DNA of 64,000 nt from Chrysogorgia sp. JL179-B06 (taxonomy: Eukaryota > Cnidaria > Anthozoa > Scleralcyonacea > Chrysogorgiidae): the NCBI GenBank assembly GCA_035772405.1, contig JAYKKM010000080.1:3534001-3598000 (forward strand). The letters are read 5' to 3'. Within the stretch, counting starts at the first letter, position 1; every line of letters begins with the position of its first letter. This document shows, piece by piece, positions 29,298 to 37,972 of this stretch. A program made the translations under genes and the position numbers. A model generated the notes under the pieces. It saw nothing but the letters and a program-made list of their open reading frames with translations, was not told the origin of the DNA and did not search any database.

Positions 29298-29837
29298 AGT
29301 AGTATAGAGAGTGGCGGTACGAGCTCAGTCAACGTCAACCGTAATATAAACACCAAAACATCACCAAATTTGTGTCAAGCCACAACTCAGCAATGTTTTG
29401 GTGTTTATGTTTTACAATCGACGTTGGTGAGCTCGTACCACCACTCTCTATACTACTATGGCAATCATTAGTCAATCTAAACACCCCTCCCATGTTTTCT
29501 ACTCAATTGATAAGAAATACTAAAATAATGGTTTTCGCTAAATTTAGAGCTAGAATGTGTCGTTTCATCATTTTCACGTCTTTAAAAAGTGGAGAATGTC
29601 GTTTCAACATTTTCGCGTATTTAAAAAAAAGGCATAGTGTGCCACTTCAACGTTTTCACACATTTAAAAAAGTAGAAGGTGTCATTTCAGCATTTTCACA
29701 TTTTTGTTCAACAAACCACCAACACGTTCTGCTGCTGTCTCACAAATTCACGCGCGAAAAAAAAACCACCAGATTTTGATTCTAGTGGTGATGTTTATCC
29801 AAATGGATAGCGAAATGGCACTCTTTTGATTGGTCAA
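29298..29837. repeat. Left terminal inverted repeat of element 2, 540 bp
   Basis: Inverted copy of 48020-48559; nearly every base matches by eye. The outer 160 bp (29298-29457) are themselves a palindrome starting and ending AGTAGTATAGAGAGTGG/inverse. The inner part holds four imperfect units around GAAAATG-TGAAA-GACA. A 135-codon frame inside is present in both repeats and is judged non-coding. Confidence 0.95.
29757..29788 (-). terminator. Hairpin plus T-run after polymerase, element 2 left
   Basis: On the minus strand, CCACTAGA, a 7-base loop and TCTGGTGG (one G-T pair), then nine T. About 72 bp after the polymerase stop. Confidence 0.5.
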
Positions 29838-29860
29838 CAAATAGCCGGTTGTTTTGCAAA

Positions 29861-32800
29861 TTAGTCCGTTTGCTCACTGTTTTCAATGTTTTTGTGGCCA
29901 TACGCGTAGGAGTCGACACCATTTTTTAAGAGGTATCGTTTATCGTCAAAACAGGATAACGACACTTTATTAATTTCGTAGCTACCTAGCTGATGTTTGA
30001 CACTTCTAATGGTCTTCATTGTGTGTCGCAACTGTTTCTGCTCAAGTAACACACTTTTATAATCTTCGTGTCTGATTACTTTTTTAATTATATTTTTTCT
30101 AATACCTTTAGCGGTTTTCCCACCGCCTCCACCCTCTTTCAAATAGCTGTACATTTTACTGCGCAACCCAACGAACTCAACAATTGGCGTTCCAGCGCAC
30201 TCGTCCTTCATCTTCCCAATAACTTTCTTATTCTCTCTAAAAAAGAATGGGCTGTCTGCGGGATAGTCGCTATTGTCAAACTTTTCGCACTCCATCATAA
30301 AGTCGGAATAAACGTCGTCAGTTTTGATTGAGTACAACAGACTGTCAGTGTCAGTGAAGTGCAATCTACAGGTGTCGCTAGAGTACTTTTTCATAATATA
30401 ATTGTAGTGAAAATTGTACATCAGCGTTTTACTCAAGTCTAGTATGCACATACCCACATATGCAGGTCTATTTAGTGTCAACGTTTCTTTAACTTTGTGG
30501 ACAGCAACTAAGTTCTCGCTAAATATCTTGCAAGACACAAACGTCGGCTTCGAGACAAGCTTTTCTAATTTCTTCGCAGTGGTCACTAATCTTACGTCCA
30601 CACGCTTCCTCAAGTTTTCCATCGTTTTTCCGAACACACTGTTGTTCATCAACTTGAAGAAATCCTTCTCGAAAGCGTTCTTAGCCGCGGTTCTTTTGAC
30701 TGTGTTAAAGTCAATGTACTTGCCCAACCACTTGGACTGATCAAATTGTAGGACCCTATGAACCTTTTTGATTTTCAACCCAAGGTTTGTGTACAACTGC
30801 AGATTTCCATAGTGGCACACGTACTTTTTTTTGTCCATCAAATTAGTCACCAGCTTCTTTACACCACCAACACTCACGTTAAACTTATTTTTGATTTTCG
30901 TGCAGTACTCCGACAACATGTCAACGGTTATCTCCATCTTCTCAGGAGCCAACGGGTAGTCGTTGTGTAGGTCATGCAAATGGTCTGGATACTCCAAGTC
31001 GACTTCAAGCAGTAAACCTTTTTTACTATTGTTGTGATAGTCGCATAGATTAACCTTTTTTATTTCTTTCTCAGTCAACCATTTAAAACCACCCGTGGGT
31101 AGACTTCGACTCATCGCCCATCCATACAAATTGTTGGCATCAAGGTACATCAAATACTTCGACTCTTGCTCTTTGTCATACCCTTCCATGTACTTATTAT
31201 TCGCCACACCATGTCTGTTGCAAATGTAGCTCACACCACCACGCATACCTAATTCTACAAACTGGAACATGTCGATGTCGGACAATAATTCGAGTTCTAC
31301 TCCAGTCATCTTTAGCATGGCGTCCCAAGCCAATCCAGGCGACGTGAAATAATGGCAAGGGTCTAATTTATACTCGCGATGGCATGTCTCTCTAAAGTTC
31401 TCAAAAACGTCAGCGAGCAAGAGCACATCGCTTTTCAAATACAGGTCGTGGTACCCACCCATATTTTTAACGTCGAAGTAGTCCCACACATCGATGGCGC
31501 GCTCATGCATTTCTTCCGTGATGTGCTCATCGTTCAGAACGCTGTAGAAATCTTTTTTGGAGGGTAGCTCACGCTCGTCGAATTTTTCAAAGGAGTCCAT
31601 ATAATCGTAGGGATAGACCCCCTTTCTTGTCATAAGTGCCAACCCCTCGTCGCGAAACACTTCTGACGTGTATTTGAAAGCGTCTCTTGGTAGGTTCTTC
31701 ACCAAGTTGTCCAAAGAGCTACCCATGAACTGAAAGCTGTCCAAAAATACCAAGTTTTTTCCAAGCATGAACGCCATGTACTTCTCCATGTTGTTCGGTA
31801 TCACATTTATGTCTTGACCAAACTTGCCAATCTCCTGCATAATGAAATGGCTATCGTAGCCGCGTAGGTTATGAAAGATCACAGGGATTTTGTCAGTCAA
31901 CTTAAAGTTCACATTACAGTCACGATGCGCGGACCCTCTGTACTTACCTGACACGTGACAGTGGTCTCTCACTCTAACGTCGGCGCTAGTGTACTCAACG
32001 CTGCAAATATGACAACTCTTAGCCTCGTCGAAATTCTTCTTATCGTCGTCAGTCAGCACCATTTCTTTGTTAAAGTGACTTTCAGATGTTTCTTTACAAT
32101 ATTCAACAATTTCTAACATCTCCCCAATGAACTTGTTGACTGCATTTTCACCGCGATACACTTTTACTGGCTTACTGTACTCATTGTCATAGCAACAAAC
32201 CAATTTATACCCATAACCACAGTCAACGTGCCTCTGGTAGGCATTTGTGTAGCTAGTCTCGCTTGACAGCTTTGTTGTTGTGTGCACCTTCTGTGTGATA
32301 GCCTCGAAGTTCACCACCACAAATGGTACGTTTAGCTGTCTACTAAAATTCTCATATTTCACTTTCGCACCTTTTTGCGGCATTTTAATAGCTTGCTTCC
32401 CATTGATGACCAAACATACTTCAATGTGGCTTTCAAGCACGTCCTCTCGGGTGAAGCACTGCAAACAATACCTACAAAAGTGCTTTCTCGCCTCATGCTT
32501 TGTTTGCCGGTGCATGAATTTATTAAAATCGCGAATGTAGACGTAGTGCTTGTTACCTACGTCATTAGTTATCAACAACAAGTCCATATGGTCAGGGTAC
32601 ACCTCCTTAGAAACGTACACAGGGAATGGTTGCTTATTTTCATACCCAAAAACATTAATGCTAATTTCGTTAGCCTTTTCGATCTTGTTGTAGTCTTTGA
32701 CTGATACTGGGAAGTCGATTCCGTCATAATTCAGCTCACTGATATGGCTAGCGTACTTCGACGTTCTATCAGAGTTTTTTCCAGCAGGGAATTTATGTGC

Positions 32801-33547
32801 GAGGTGACACCATCTAAAGCACTCGTTGTCATCACCGTTATTTACGTTTATCAAACCCTTCTTACTGTTACGCAGCTCCTTTGGCAACGCAATGTAGCTA
32901 CTCCCACGCAGAGGTCTGTAAATAGCGATATTGACGTAGTGCGCATCTATTTTGTCGATAGTCCATCCAGACCCCTCAGATAACCACCCAGCTATCCGCG
33001 TCAAGATCTGTTCCGACCCACGATTGGCGACACCCTCGATGTCACGTTCATTAATGACGACGAACGTTTCGCTGTTAAAGTAGGCAGTTTTGTACGTGGT
33101 CTTATTGAGTTCTAAAACTTTCTCAAAAGTGACCTTGACTGTCTCTACCACTTTCATCCCGTTGGTCTCACCTAGTTCACGTCTCAAAAGGTTGATGACA
33201 GCGCTTCTACTACCATTCACCTGATTGATGTCTCTATCGTTAACCACCTCGACTCCATACGACCTTGTGAACCCTCTCAGTGCTCGATCCAACAGCCGTG
33301 GGCTATGGTCTTCAACTGTGGGTTGTGCCTCCTGGTCTCTAACAAGACGGTTGTGTGTCCGATTACCAACGTTGACTCGCCTGTTTGTCAGCGGATTAAT
33401 AGTACTGACACTCGTCGTGTCGCTAAAAATGCCGTCTCTAACAAGTCGATTGTAGACTCGTCCATGAACGTTGACTGCTCTACCTGTTAGTGGATTTACA
33501 ACGGCTGCACCATTTCTAACAAGTGAGTTTTCTGTGACGTCACCCAT
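29861..33547 (-). CDS. polB: Protein-primed family B DNA polymerase, 1228 aa, altered Exo I
   Basis: Same domain order as the element 1 polymerase and almost identical through the palm (DANNLYGWAM, NNSVFGKTMEN, HFTDTDSLLYS all intact). Two differences stand out. The Exo I motif reads FVVVNFEAI: one residue is missing and the catalytic Asp is Asn (codon at 32309-32311), so proofreading and 3'-5' exonuclease activity are probably lost. The N-terminus contains two repeats, NPLTGRAVNVHGRVYNRLVRD and the related INPLTNRRVNVGNRTHNRL, resembling the NP-x-TGR repeats of large DNA viruses; element 1 keeps only a decayed trace. Confidence 0.94.
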   Translation of the reverse strand: MGDVTENSLVRNGAAVVNPLTGRAVNVHGRVYNRLVRDGIFSDTTSVSTINPLTNRRVNVGNRTHNRLVRDQEAQPTVEDHSPRLLDRALRGFTRSYGVEVVNDRDINQVNGSRSAVINLLRRELGETNGMKVVETVKVTFEKVLELNKTTYKTAYFNSETFVVINERDIEGVANRGSEQILTRIAGWLSEGSGWTIDKIDAHYVNIAIYRPLRGSSYIALPKELRNSKKGLINVNNGDDNECFRWCHLAHKFPAGKNSDRTSKYASHISELNYDGIDFPVSVKDYNKIEKANEISINVFGYENKQPFPVYVSKEVYPDHMDLLLITNDVGNKHYVYIRDFNKFMHRQTKHEARKHFCRYCLQCFTREDVLESHIEVCLVINGKQAIKMPQKGAKVKYENFSRQLNVPFVVVNFEAITQKVHTTTKLSSETSYTNAYQRHVDCGYGYKLVCCYDNEYSKPVKVYRGENAVNKFIGEMLEIVEYCKETSESHFNKEMVLTDDDKKNFDEAKSCHICSVEYTSADVRVRDHCHVSGKYRGSAHRDCNVNFKLTDKIPVIFHNLRGYDSHFIMQEIGKFGQDINVIPNNMEKYMAFMLGKNLVFLDSFQFMGSSLDNLVKNLPRDAFKYTSEVFRDEGLALMTRKGVYPYDYMDSFEKFDERELPSKKDFYSVLNDEHITEEMHERAIDVWDYFDVKNMGGYHDLYLKSDVLLLADVFENFRETCHREYKLDPCHYFTSPGLAWDAMLKMTGVELELLSDIDMFQFVELGMRGGVSYICNRHGVANNKYMEGYDKEQESKYLMYLDANNLYGWAMSRSLPTGGFKWLTEKEIKKVNLCDYHNNSKKGLLLEVDLEYPDHLHDLHNDYPLAPEKMEITVDMLSEYCTKIKNKFNVSVGGVKKLVTNLMDKKKYVCHYGNLQLYTNLGLKIKKVHRVLQFDQSKWLGKYIDFNTVKRTAAKNAFEKDFFKLMNNSVFGKTMENLRKRVDVRLVTTAKKLEKLVSKPTFVSCKIFSENLVAVHKVKETLTLNRPAYVGMCILDLSKTLMYNFHYNYIMKKYSSDTCRLHFTDTDSLLYSIKTDDVYSDFMMECEKFDNSDYPADSPFFFRENKKVIGKMKDECAGTPIVEFVGLRSKMYSYLKEGGGGGKTAKGIRKNIIKKVIRHEDYKSVLLEQKQLRHTMKTIRSVKHQLGSYEINKVSLSCFDDKRYLLKNGVDSYAYGHKNIENSEQTD

Positions 33548-34121
33548 GGCTTCTATATACTACACTTGTTTTTTTCCTAAGCCACTCGTTGTAATACTGA
33601 TCACCACTTTCACACCATCCCAGCTCTGGGTACACCACCCCAAACAGATTGTTGTCAAACAAGTCTTTCACCTTCCCGTCTTTGAGGTCTGACACCTTCT
33701 TGAGTGTCTCGACTCGTCTTCTGTGGCACAACCTAATAATGTAGTACCCATATCTGCTGACATTTCTACCCTTTATCAAATTGTATGAGTGCAGCACATT
33801 GACAACTTTCAGGAAGTCCTCTTTTATCAACTCAAGGTGTTCATACTTCACAACGTTCCGTAGTCTCCTCCCCATCCACCAAGACCGTTTGTGAACGCTT
33901 TTTAACCGAGTGAGTCTCATGTCGCTGTAACTCTGAGTGTAGCCCCATTCGGTGTCGCCACACTTTGGACATGCGTACCCACCACATTCAGTCAAACGTT
34001 TCACAACGTCACAATCCGAGCAGTAGTAAAGCCTGAAGGTGCCTCCACACTCAATTTGCGTCTCATTCGCGATTTCGTCAATTGTTAAGCCATAACTCAT
34101 CTGCCTCATAAGTTTGTCCAT
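33540..34121 (-). CDS. Zinc-ribbon protein upstream of polymerase, 193 aa
   Basis: Counterpart of the 187-aa protein of element 1. The ribbon cysteines (YYCSDCD, YACPKCGDTEWGY) and the HKRSWWMGRRLRNVV region are retained. The C-terminus is longer (ends VVYRSHG) because the frame runs past the element 1 stop and overlaps the polymerase ATG by 8 nt, within the ATGGGTGA junction. The polymerase therefore may start by termination-reinitiation or from GTAGTATATAG just upstream. Transcription-factor or polymerase-accessory role is inferred only. Confidence 0.7.
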   Translation of the reverse strand: MDKLMRQMSYGLTIDEIANETQIECGGTFRLYYCSDCDVVKRLTECGGYACPKCGDTEWGYTQSYSDMRLTRLKSVHKRSWWMGRRLRNVVKYEHLELIKEDFLKVVNVLHSYNLIKGRNVSRYGYYIIRLCHRRRVETLKKVSDLKDGKVKDLFDNNLFGVVYPELGWCESGDQYYNEWLRKKTSVVYRSHG

Positions 34122-34145
34122 CGCTTATACTACTCCAACATTTTT

Positions 34146-34565
34146 TTATTGAGTTAGCACCCACACTACTATTCCACTACCCAAACCTAGCGCGCTAACA
34201 AACAACAATTGGTATTCCTTCATTTCCGCACTCGGTTGATAGTAATCCGCAATCTTCGGGGAGTCAGTGAACACTCGTCCGCTGTACTGAATAGTCATTA
34301 CGCTTCTAAGTTCTTCCAACGCGTGGTTTGTGTCATTGATGTCAGTATTAGCATCAGAGAGCTGTTGTCGCAAACGCTGAATCTGATCTTTTTTAGCGAC
34401 TTCATTTTCATACCACACTTCTTTCGCACTGGCTAACTGTTCCAACGCATGGTTGTGTCTTTTCATCTCAGCTTCATAGCCTGTGTGATTAAACTTTGAA
34501 AACATAAAGCCAGCGCCTGCAAAAGCCACTGCATTAAATATCCCTCCAGCCACAACGCTCGCCAT
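34146..34565 (-). CDS. Coiled-coil protein with two terminal membrane segments, 139 aa
   Basis: Same length and layout as the element 1 protein at 9042: N-terminal Gly/Ala-rich hydrophobic segment, coiled coil with IQRLRQQLSDANTDINDTN, the conserved YYQPSAEMKEYQ stretch, C-terminal membrane helix. Differences are scattered and conservative, which argues for selection on the protein. It starts 4 bp after the 80-aa gene stop. Function unknown. Confidence 0.75.
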   Translation of the reverse strand: MASVVAGGIFNAVAFAGAGFMFSKFNHTGYEAEMKRHNHALEQLASAKEVWYENEVAKKDQIQRLRQQLSDANTDINDTNHALEELRSVMTIQYSGRVFTDSPKIADYYQPSAEMKEYQLLFVSALGLGSGIVVWVLTQ

Positions 34566-34569
34566 TAAC

Positions 34570-34812
34570 TTACATTGATTTGAATGGATCTGTCGGTATC
34601 CACTTTTTCGATTGCACCCATTTTACTAACAACGTTCCTGCACCAACAGCTGCAGCAAGTTTCACTGTGCCTTTAACTGTCTCTGGTGTTCCCAATGGTT
34701 CTCCCAAAGCCTTTTTAGAAATCATACTCACTGCCACAGCACCAGTCGTGACAAGTAGCGCGTCGTACAATTCGTTCATAAGTTCTTTTCGATCGATCGC
34801 AGCCATATACAT
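34570..34812 (-). CDS. Small hydrophobic protein, 80 aa
   Basis: Near-identical to the element 1 copy at 8795 (changes include EP to EL, AQ to VQ, final T to M). Two hydrophobic stretches with a GEPLGTPE loop. Probably a hairpin membrane protein. Second of the three-gene membrane block transcribed toward the zinc-ribbon and polymerase genes. Function unknown. Confidence 0.72.
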   Translation of the reverse strand: MYMAAIDRKELMNELYDALLVTTGAVAVSMISKKALGEPLGTPETVKGTVKLAAAVGAGTLLVKWVQSKKWIPTDPFKSM

Positions 34813-34827
34813 TGTCGTGTGTTTTGT

Positions 34828-35172
34828 TCAAGAATCAAATGTGTCTAACGCTGGACGACAAGCTCTACGATTTTCTGACGCGCTAACCACAGTACTCACA
34901 GGCTCCAGTTGCGTTTCTTTTTCACTGCTAATTGTGTACCACAACGAAGCAGCAGCAATGATAACACCAAGTGTTCCAACAATGTAACCGTAGCTCCACT
35001 CACCACCCTGTTCTTCATTGACTATCATTTCACGCATTTTCTTTTCTTTCGCAGCTTTCGATATCTCAGCCAACTTTTTACCAGCAGCGACGCGCTTTGG
35101 GTCCTTCACCTTAACACTTTTCACATCAGCTGTGATCTTAGCTTCAACAGCCGTCTGTGAGTCTTCAACCAT
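34828..35172 (-). CDS. Small single-pass membrane protein, 114 aa
   Basis: Matches the 109-aa protein of element 1 with five extra residues in the tail after the membrane segment (SEKETQLEPVSTVVSASEN). The basic DPKRVAAGKKLAEISKAAKE region and the helix GYIVGTLGVIIAAASLWYTI are kept. The variable tail probably lies on the exposed side. Divergent from the two-finger gene across the TGTGAG repeats. Confidence 0.75.
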   Translation of the reverse strand: MVEDSQTAVEAKITADVKSVKVKDPKRVAAGKKLAEISKAAKEKKMREMIVNEEQGGEWSYGYIVGTLGVIIAAASLWYTISSEKETQLEPVSTVVSASENRRACRPALDTFDS

Positions 35173-35304
35173 CTAATACACTATCACGTGTTATCTTACT
35201 CACAGTTGACCTCACAGGTGTCTCACAGTTGACCTCACAGGTGTCTCACAGTTCCAGACCAAAACGCACTAAAAAATTAGGATTTTTTCTGAGAGTATAA
35301 CATA
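35173..35304. promoter_or_regulatory. Divergent intergenic region with TGTGAG repeats
   Basis: Two nearly perfect tandem units of AACTGTGAGACACC plus TGTGAGGTC on the minus strand, then ACACGTGA and TAGTGTATTAG before the membrane gene. TGAGAGTATAACATA precedes the plus-strand ATG. The repeats are cleaner than in element 1. Confidence 0.6.
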
Positions 35305-36039
35305 ATGACTCAAGCCCGAGAAATCAGCGAAGAAGATATTGCTAACATGTTGAGAACAGCCTTTATCAGTGTGCCCACCCTACAAGGCGCCTCTGGACCT
35401 ATCGTCTTAAACGAGTACTTCTCAACATACACAATGTTCGACCCCGACCCTGAAGGACCACCAAAACGGCTTGGCTCTCAGATCCGCCATACGAGGTATC
35501 TTCTCGACGCTTGGATCGATCTTCGAGAAGACAGAGCCAACGAGCTTGCTGGTGTGTTAGCTGACATAATCCCTGTGTGGTGTTACTCACCATTCAAATA
35601 CCTTATGTTAGCGAGTGGTGTCTACTTGAACAACCCTAGTGGGTCCACAGCTACATTACTCGGTAACTCCCTCCAAGTGTTCTTAGCGACCCTTCTATGG
35701 AAACCATGCCCAACCAAAGCCAAAGCGTGGCTAGATCTCGCCGCAAACCGCGACGTTCACGTTTGCAAGGTGGGGTGTAATGAGATACTGGGTGCGGACG
35801 ATATCAGGGACCACGTACTCTCACCCGCCCACAGACACTTTGCGAGAAATAAAAACGTGTACACCTGTTACCCATGCGGTGTGGCCACCAACGACCCACT
35901 GCATCGCTTGAGACATGAGAGCTCGAAGACTCATCTTGAAAACTTAGAGCTCCAGCGGATATTTAACAACGAACAACAGTTGCCGCGAGAGGGGAGAGCA
36001 TTTCTCTGGAGGTATAGTAACCATGAAGAAAGTCGGTAA
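35305..36039 (+). CDS. Protein with two matrin/U1-type zinc fingers, 244 aa
   Basis: Same length as the element 1 copy. Both fingers keep all metal ligands: CKVGC...HVLSPAHRHF and CYPCG...HESSKTHLEN. The helical N-terminal half has scattered changes. It overlaps the thymidine kinase start by 17 nt, in the same relative frames as in element 1. Likely nucleic-acid binding; target unknown. Confidence 0.72.
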   Translation: MTQAREISEEDIANMLRTAFISVPTLQGASGPIVLNEYFSTYTMFDPDPEGPPKRLGSQIRHTRYLLDAWIDLREDRANELAGVLADIIPVWCYSPFKYLMLASGVYLNNPSGSTATLLGNSLQVFLATLLWKPCPTKAKAWLDLAANRDVHVCKVGCNEILGADDIRDHVLSPAHRHFARNKNVYTCYPCGVATNDPLHRLRHESSKTHLENLELQRIFNNEQQLPREGRAFLWRYSNHEESR

Positions 36040-36589
36040 ACTAGAAATCGTGATTGGTCCCATGTTCGCAGGAAAAACAACTGAGACTCTTCGCAGGTTA
36101 GTCACGTTAAGTAAGTCAGGGCTCAAAGTTGTGTACATGAACAACAAACGCGACACTAGGCGAACTGACCACGCGTTCTCCACACATCGTCAGACCATTG
36201 TCGTCGGATCAGACAGTTTACCTGCGAAGTTAATCACCAACCTCCCAAGTTCTTCCGAGATAGTCGATTATGACGTCATCGGAATTGACGAAGGCCATTG
36301 GTACTCTGGGTTACTCCCAATTATTCGCGAATACATTAAAGCTGACGTTCACGTTATTATTTGTGGTCTCATAACAACAGAGCACTTAAAAAGACTTGGT
36401 GAGCTCGACACACTGTTCCCAGTGGCAGACGACATCACATTTCTAAAAGCGTATTGCGCCGTTTGTCGCGACACTTACGGAACAACTGTTGAAGCGCCAT
36501 TCAATTGGAGATACAACCCAGGACCATCATTCGTTGGTGGTGCTGAGCAATATCGTGCAGTGTGTAGACGCCACCATCCTTCCACATAA
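36023..36589 (+). CDS. tdk: Thymidine kinase, type II (TK1-like)
   Basis: 188 aa, two residues shorter than in element 1 at the C-terminus. Shows the P-loop GPMFAGKTTE, DEGHWYS, the AYCAVCRD zinc half-site and the final AVCRRHH. The conserved substrate-binding aromatic region is kept. GGTATAGTAA lies directly before the ATG. Expected to supply dTMP for element replication. It is convergent with the nuclease gene. Confidence 0.93.
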   Translation: MKKVGKLEIVIGPMFAGKTTETLRRLVTLSKSGLKVVYMNNKRDTRRTDHAFSTHRQTIVVGSDSLPAKLITNLPSSSEIVDYDVIGIDEGHWYSGLLPIIREYIKADVHVIICGLITTEHLKRLGELDTLFPVADDITFLKAYCAVCRDTYGTTVEAPFNWRYNPGPSFVGGAEQYRAVCRRHHPST

Positions 36590-36833
36590 AATTAAAGGTG
36601 TTCTCGGATACCCCACTTTTTTAAATTTAGACATTGGTCACATGGAGCGTCCAATGTCTCCCGTAGAAACATTTTTTCACACAGTGGTCAGAAGGTTCGT
36701 GAAATAAAGAGAGAAAGTTTCGCAAACGTTTTCACCAAGTTAAAAACGTCTTTAAAAAATGCTAGAGCAGTTGTCGCTTCAAACGTCGTCTCAACAACGA
36801 GAACGAGCGCTAATTCGACTTATTACTCGCTGT
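36590..36833. other. Convergent 3' region with a broken overlapping ORF
   Basis: Counterpart of 6791-7028. A frame overlapping the kinase end (KIKGVLGYPTFLNLDIGHM) continues to 36707. A 2-nt difference from element 1 after that point changes the frame, and another frame then stays open on into the nuclease gene. Either a decayed small gene or conserved 3' sequence. Confidence 0.4.
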
Positions 36834-37595
36834 CTAAAAAGTCTCTTTACAATAGTGTCTCTCGTGGTTACTCAACGCTGATTTATTTTTAAATTTACGA
36901 AGGCAGTGAGAGCACTGAAACCCAACGTCAAAGAAATATTTTATTACCGTGGTAATAGCGTCGTCGTATGACTCACACAAGAGTGTTAGATAACCAGCGG
37001 ATTTATATCTGAGCAACAGAGACTCCTGCTCTTTGGACGTCTTACCTGTGCCACCTGGATTCTTGAACTCAATCACAAGCCCACTATGCTGTCGGTTTGC
37101 ATTAGCAATAATTAAGTCAGGTGTTCCACGTTGGTAACCTTTTTTCCACGAGTTTATTCTTTTACTCGAAGTGTCTTGATTCTCACCACAAACAGCTATC
37201 AAAATAGCTTCTGGATAATATTTCCTAAGAAAACCGACGACTTTCGTGTGGAGATCGAACTCAGTGATCATTACGAATTGATTGTGTTTGAGACCAACGT
37301 CAGCTAAACTTTTTCTAACGCTTGGCAAGACCTCTGAGTGCATCCACCTTCCAAAGTGTTTCGCACGCTCCATTTTACTTGAGAACACCAACGAGTAGAC
37401 CCCAAGTTCGTTGATAAACGAGGCCTGTTCCATCTTCATTTTGCAATCAGGTTCGACGTGGTCGTTGACTGCATCTTTTGGTCGAGCATAACCAAGAGCG
37501 CTCGCGACTTCTTTCGCTTTGAACCATATTTCACCGTTGTGATTAACCGTCGTGATTTGGTGACCATCGAATAATTGCACTGAGTTGGTTGCCAT
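36834..37595 (-). CDS. Bro-N / VRR-NUC nuclease / C2H2 zinc finger fusion, 253 aa
   Basis: Same three-domain protein as in element 1, two residues shorter near the start (begins MATNSVQLFDGHQITT). Bro-N core NGEIWFKAKEVASALGYAR, nuclease residues GTPDLIIANA and LVIEFKNPGG, and the finger CSHCLRKF...HERHYC are intact. CTATAGTA immediately precedes the ATG. Conservation of all three parts in both elements indicates a working fusion. Exact substrate unknown. Confidence 0.82.
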   Translation of the reverse strand: MATNSVQLFDGHQITTVNHNGEIWFKAKEVASALGYARPKDAVNDHVEPDCKMKMEQASFINELGVYSLVFSSKMERAKHFGRWMHSEVLPSVRKSLADVGLKHNQFVMITEFDLHTKVVGFLRKYYPEAILIAVCGENQDTSSKRINSWKKGYQRGTPDLIIANANRQHSGLVIEFKNPGGTGKTSKEQESLLLRYKSAGYLTLLCESYDDAITTVIKYFFDVGFQCSHCLRKFKNKSALSNHERHYCKETF

Positions 37596-37616
37596 TACTA
37601 TAGCCTCGCAAAAAAA

Positions 37617-37757
37617 CTACTCGACATAGGTGCCACGCCTTTTATAGATCTGGTTTGTTGTGTACCAATGCAGCAAATACGTTTTATTAGTCTTCAGTTT
37701 TCTACGTCGTCTGAAAAAGTTTCTAATGTTACGAGCCAGTTTTCTAAGCCAACCCAT
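37617..37757 (-). CDS. 46-aa arginine-rich basic protein
   Basis: Element 2 copy of the small ORF at 5854. Begins MGWLRKLARNIRNFF then RRRRK; the C-terminal half keeps HWYTTNQIYK. Same length, ATG and TAG positions conserved, differences mostly conservative. Lies between the nuclease and the lipid-anchored protein, on the spike operon strand. Confidence 0.68.
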   Translation of the reverse strand: MGWLRKLARNIRNFFRRRRKLKTNKTYLLHWYTTNQIYKRRGTYVE

Positions 37758-37765
37758 CACATAAC

Positions 37766-37972
37766 TTAGGTCACGTCTCCCACCACTCCTACAGTGTCTG
37801 ATTCTGGTAACATAATAGGTTTGCCGTAAGTCTTTTTAGACCTCATACCAATCTCAGCGTGGAGCTCGAGACTCATGTCACCGCGACCAAATGATCCACC
37901 AGCTTTGAACATGTGATCAGTCGTCTTATTTATCTTATATGTTTCATGAGGTCTCGAAAAACATGCCCCCAT
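37766..37972 (-). CDS. Small putative N-myristoylated protein, 68 aa
   Basis: One residue shorter than the element 1 copy. The MGACFSRP start with Gly2 and Cys4 is unchanged. The gene starts at the base after the spike stop, with no spacer, so translation may depend on the upstream gene. Probably bound to the inner side of a membrane or virion membrane. Confidence 0.72.
   Translation of the reverse strand: MGACFSRPHETYKINKTTDHMFKAGGSFGRGDMSLELHAEIGMRSKKTYGKPIMLPESDTVGVVGDVT

Noticed and set aside
29372..29779. 135-codon frame present identically in both terminal repeats (also 48078-48485)
   Set aside because: Explained by the duplicated terminal repeat and its iterated subterminal motif; no protein-like pattern, and the frame runs through the terminal palindrome.
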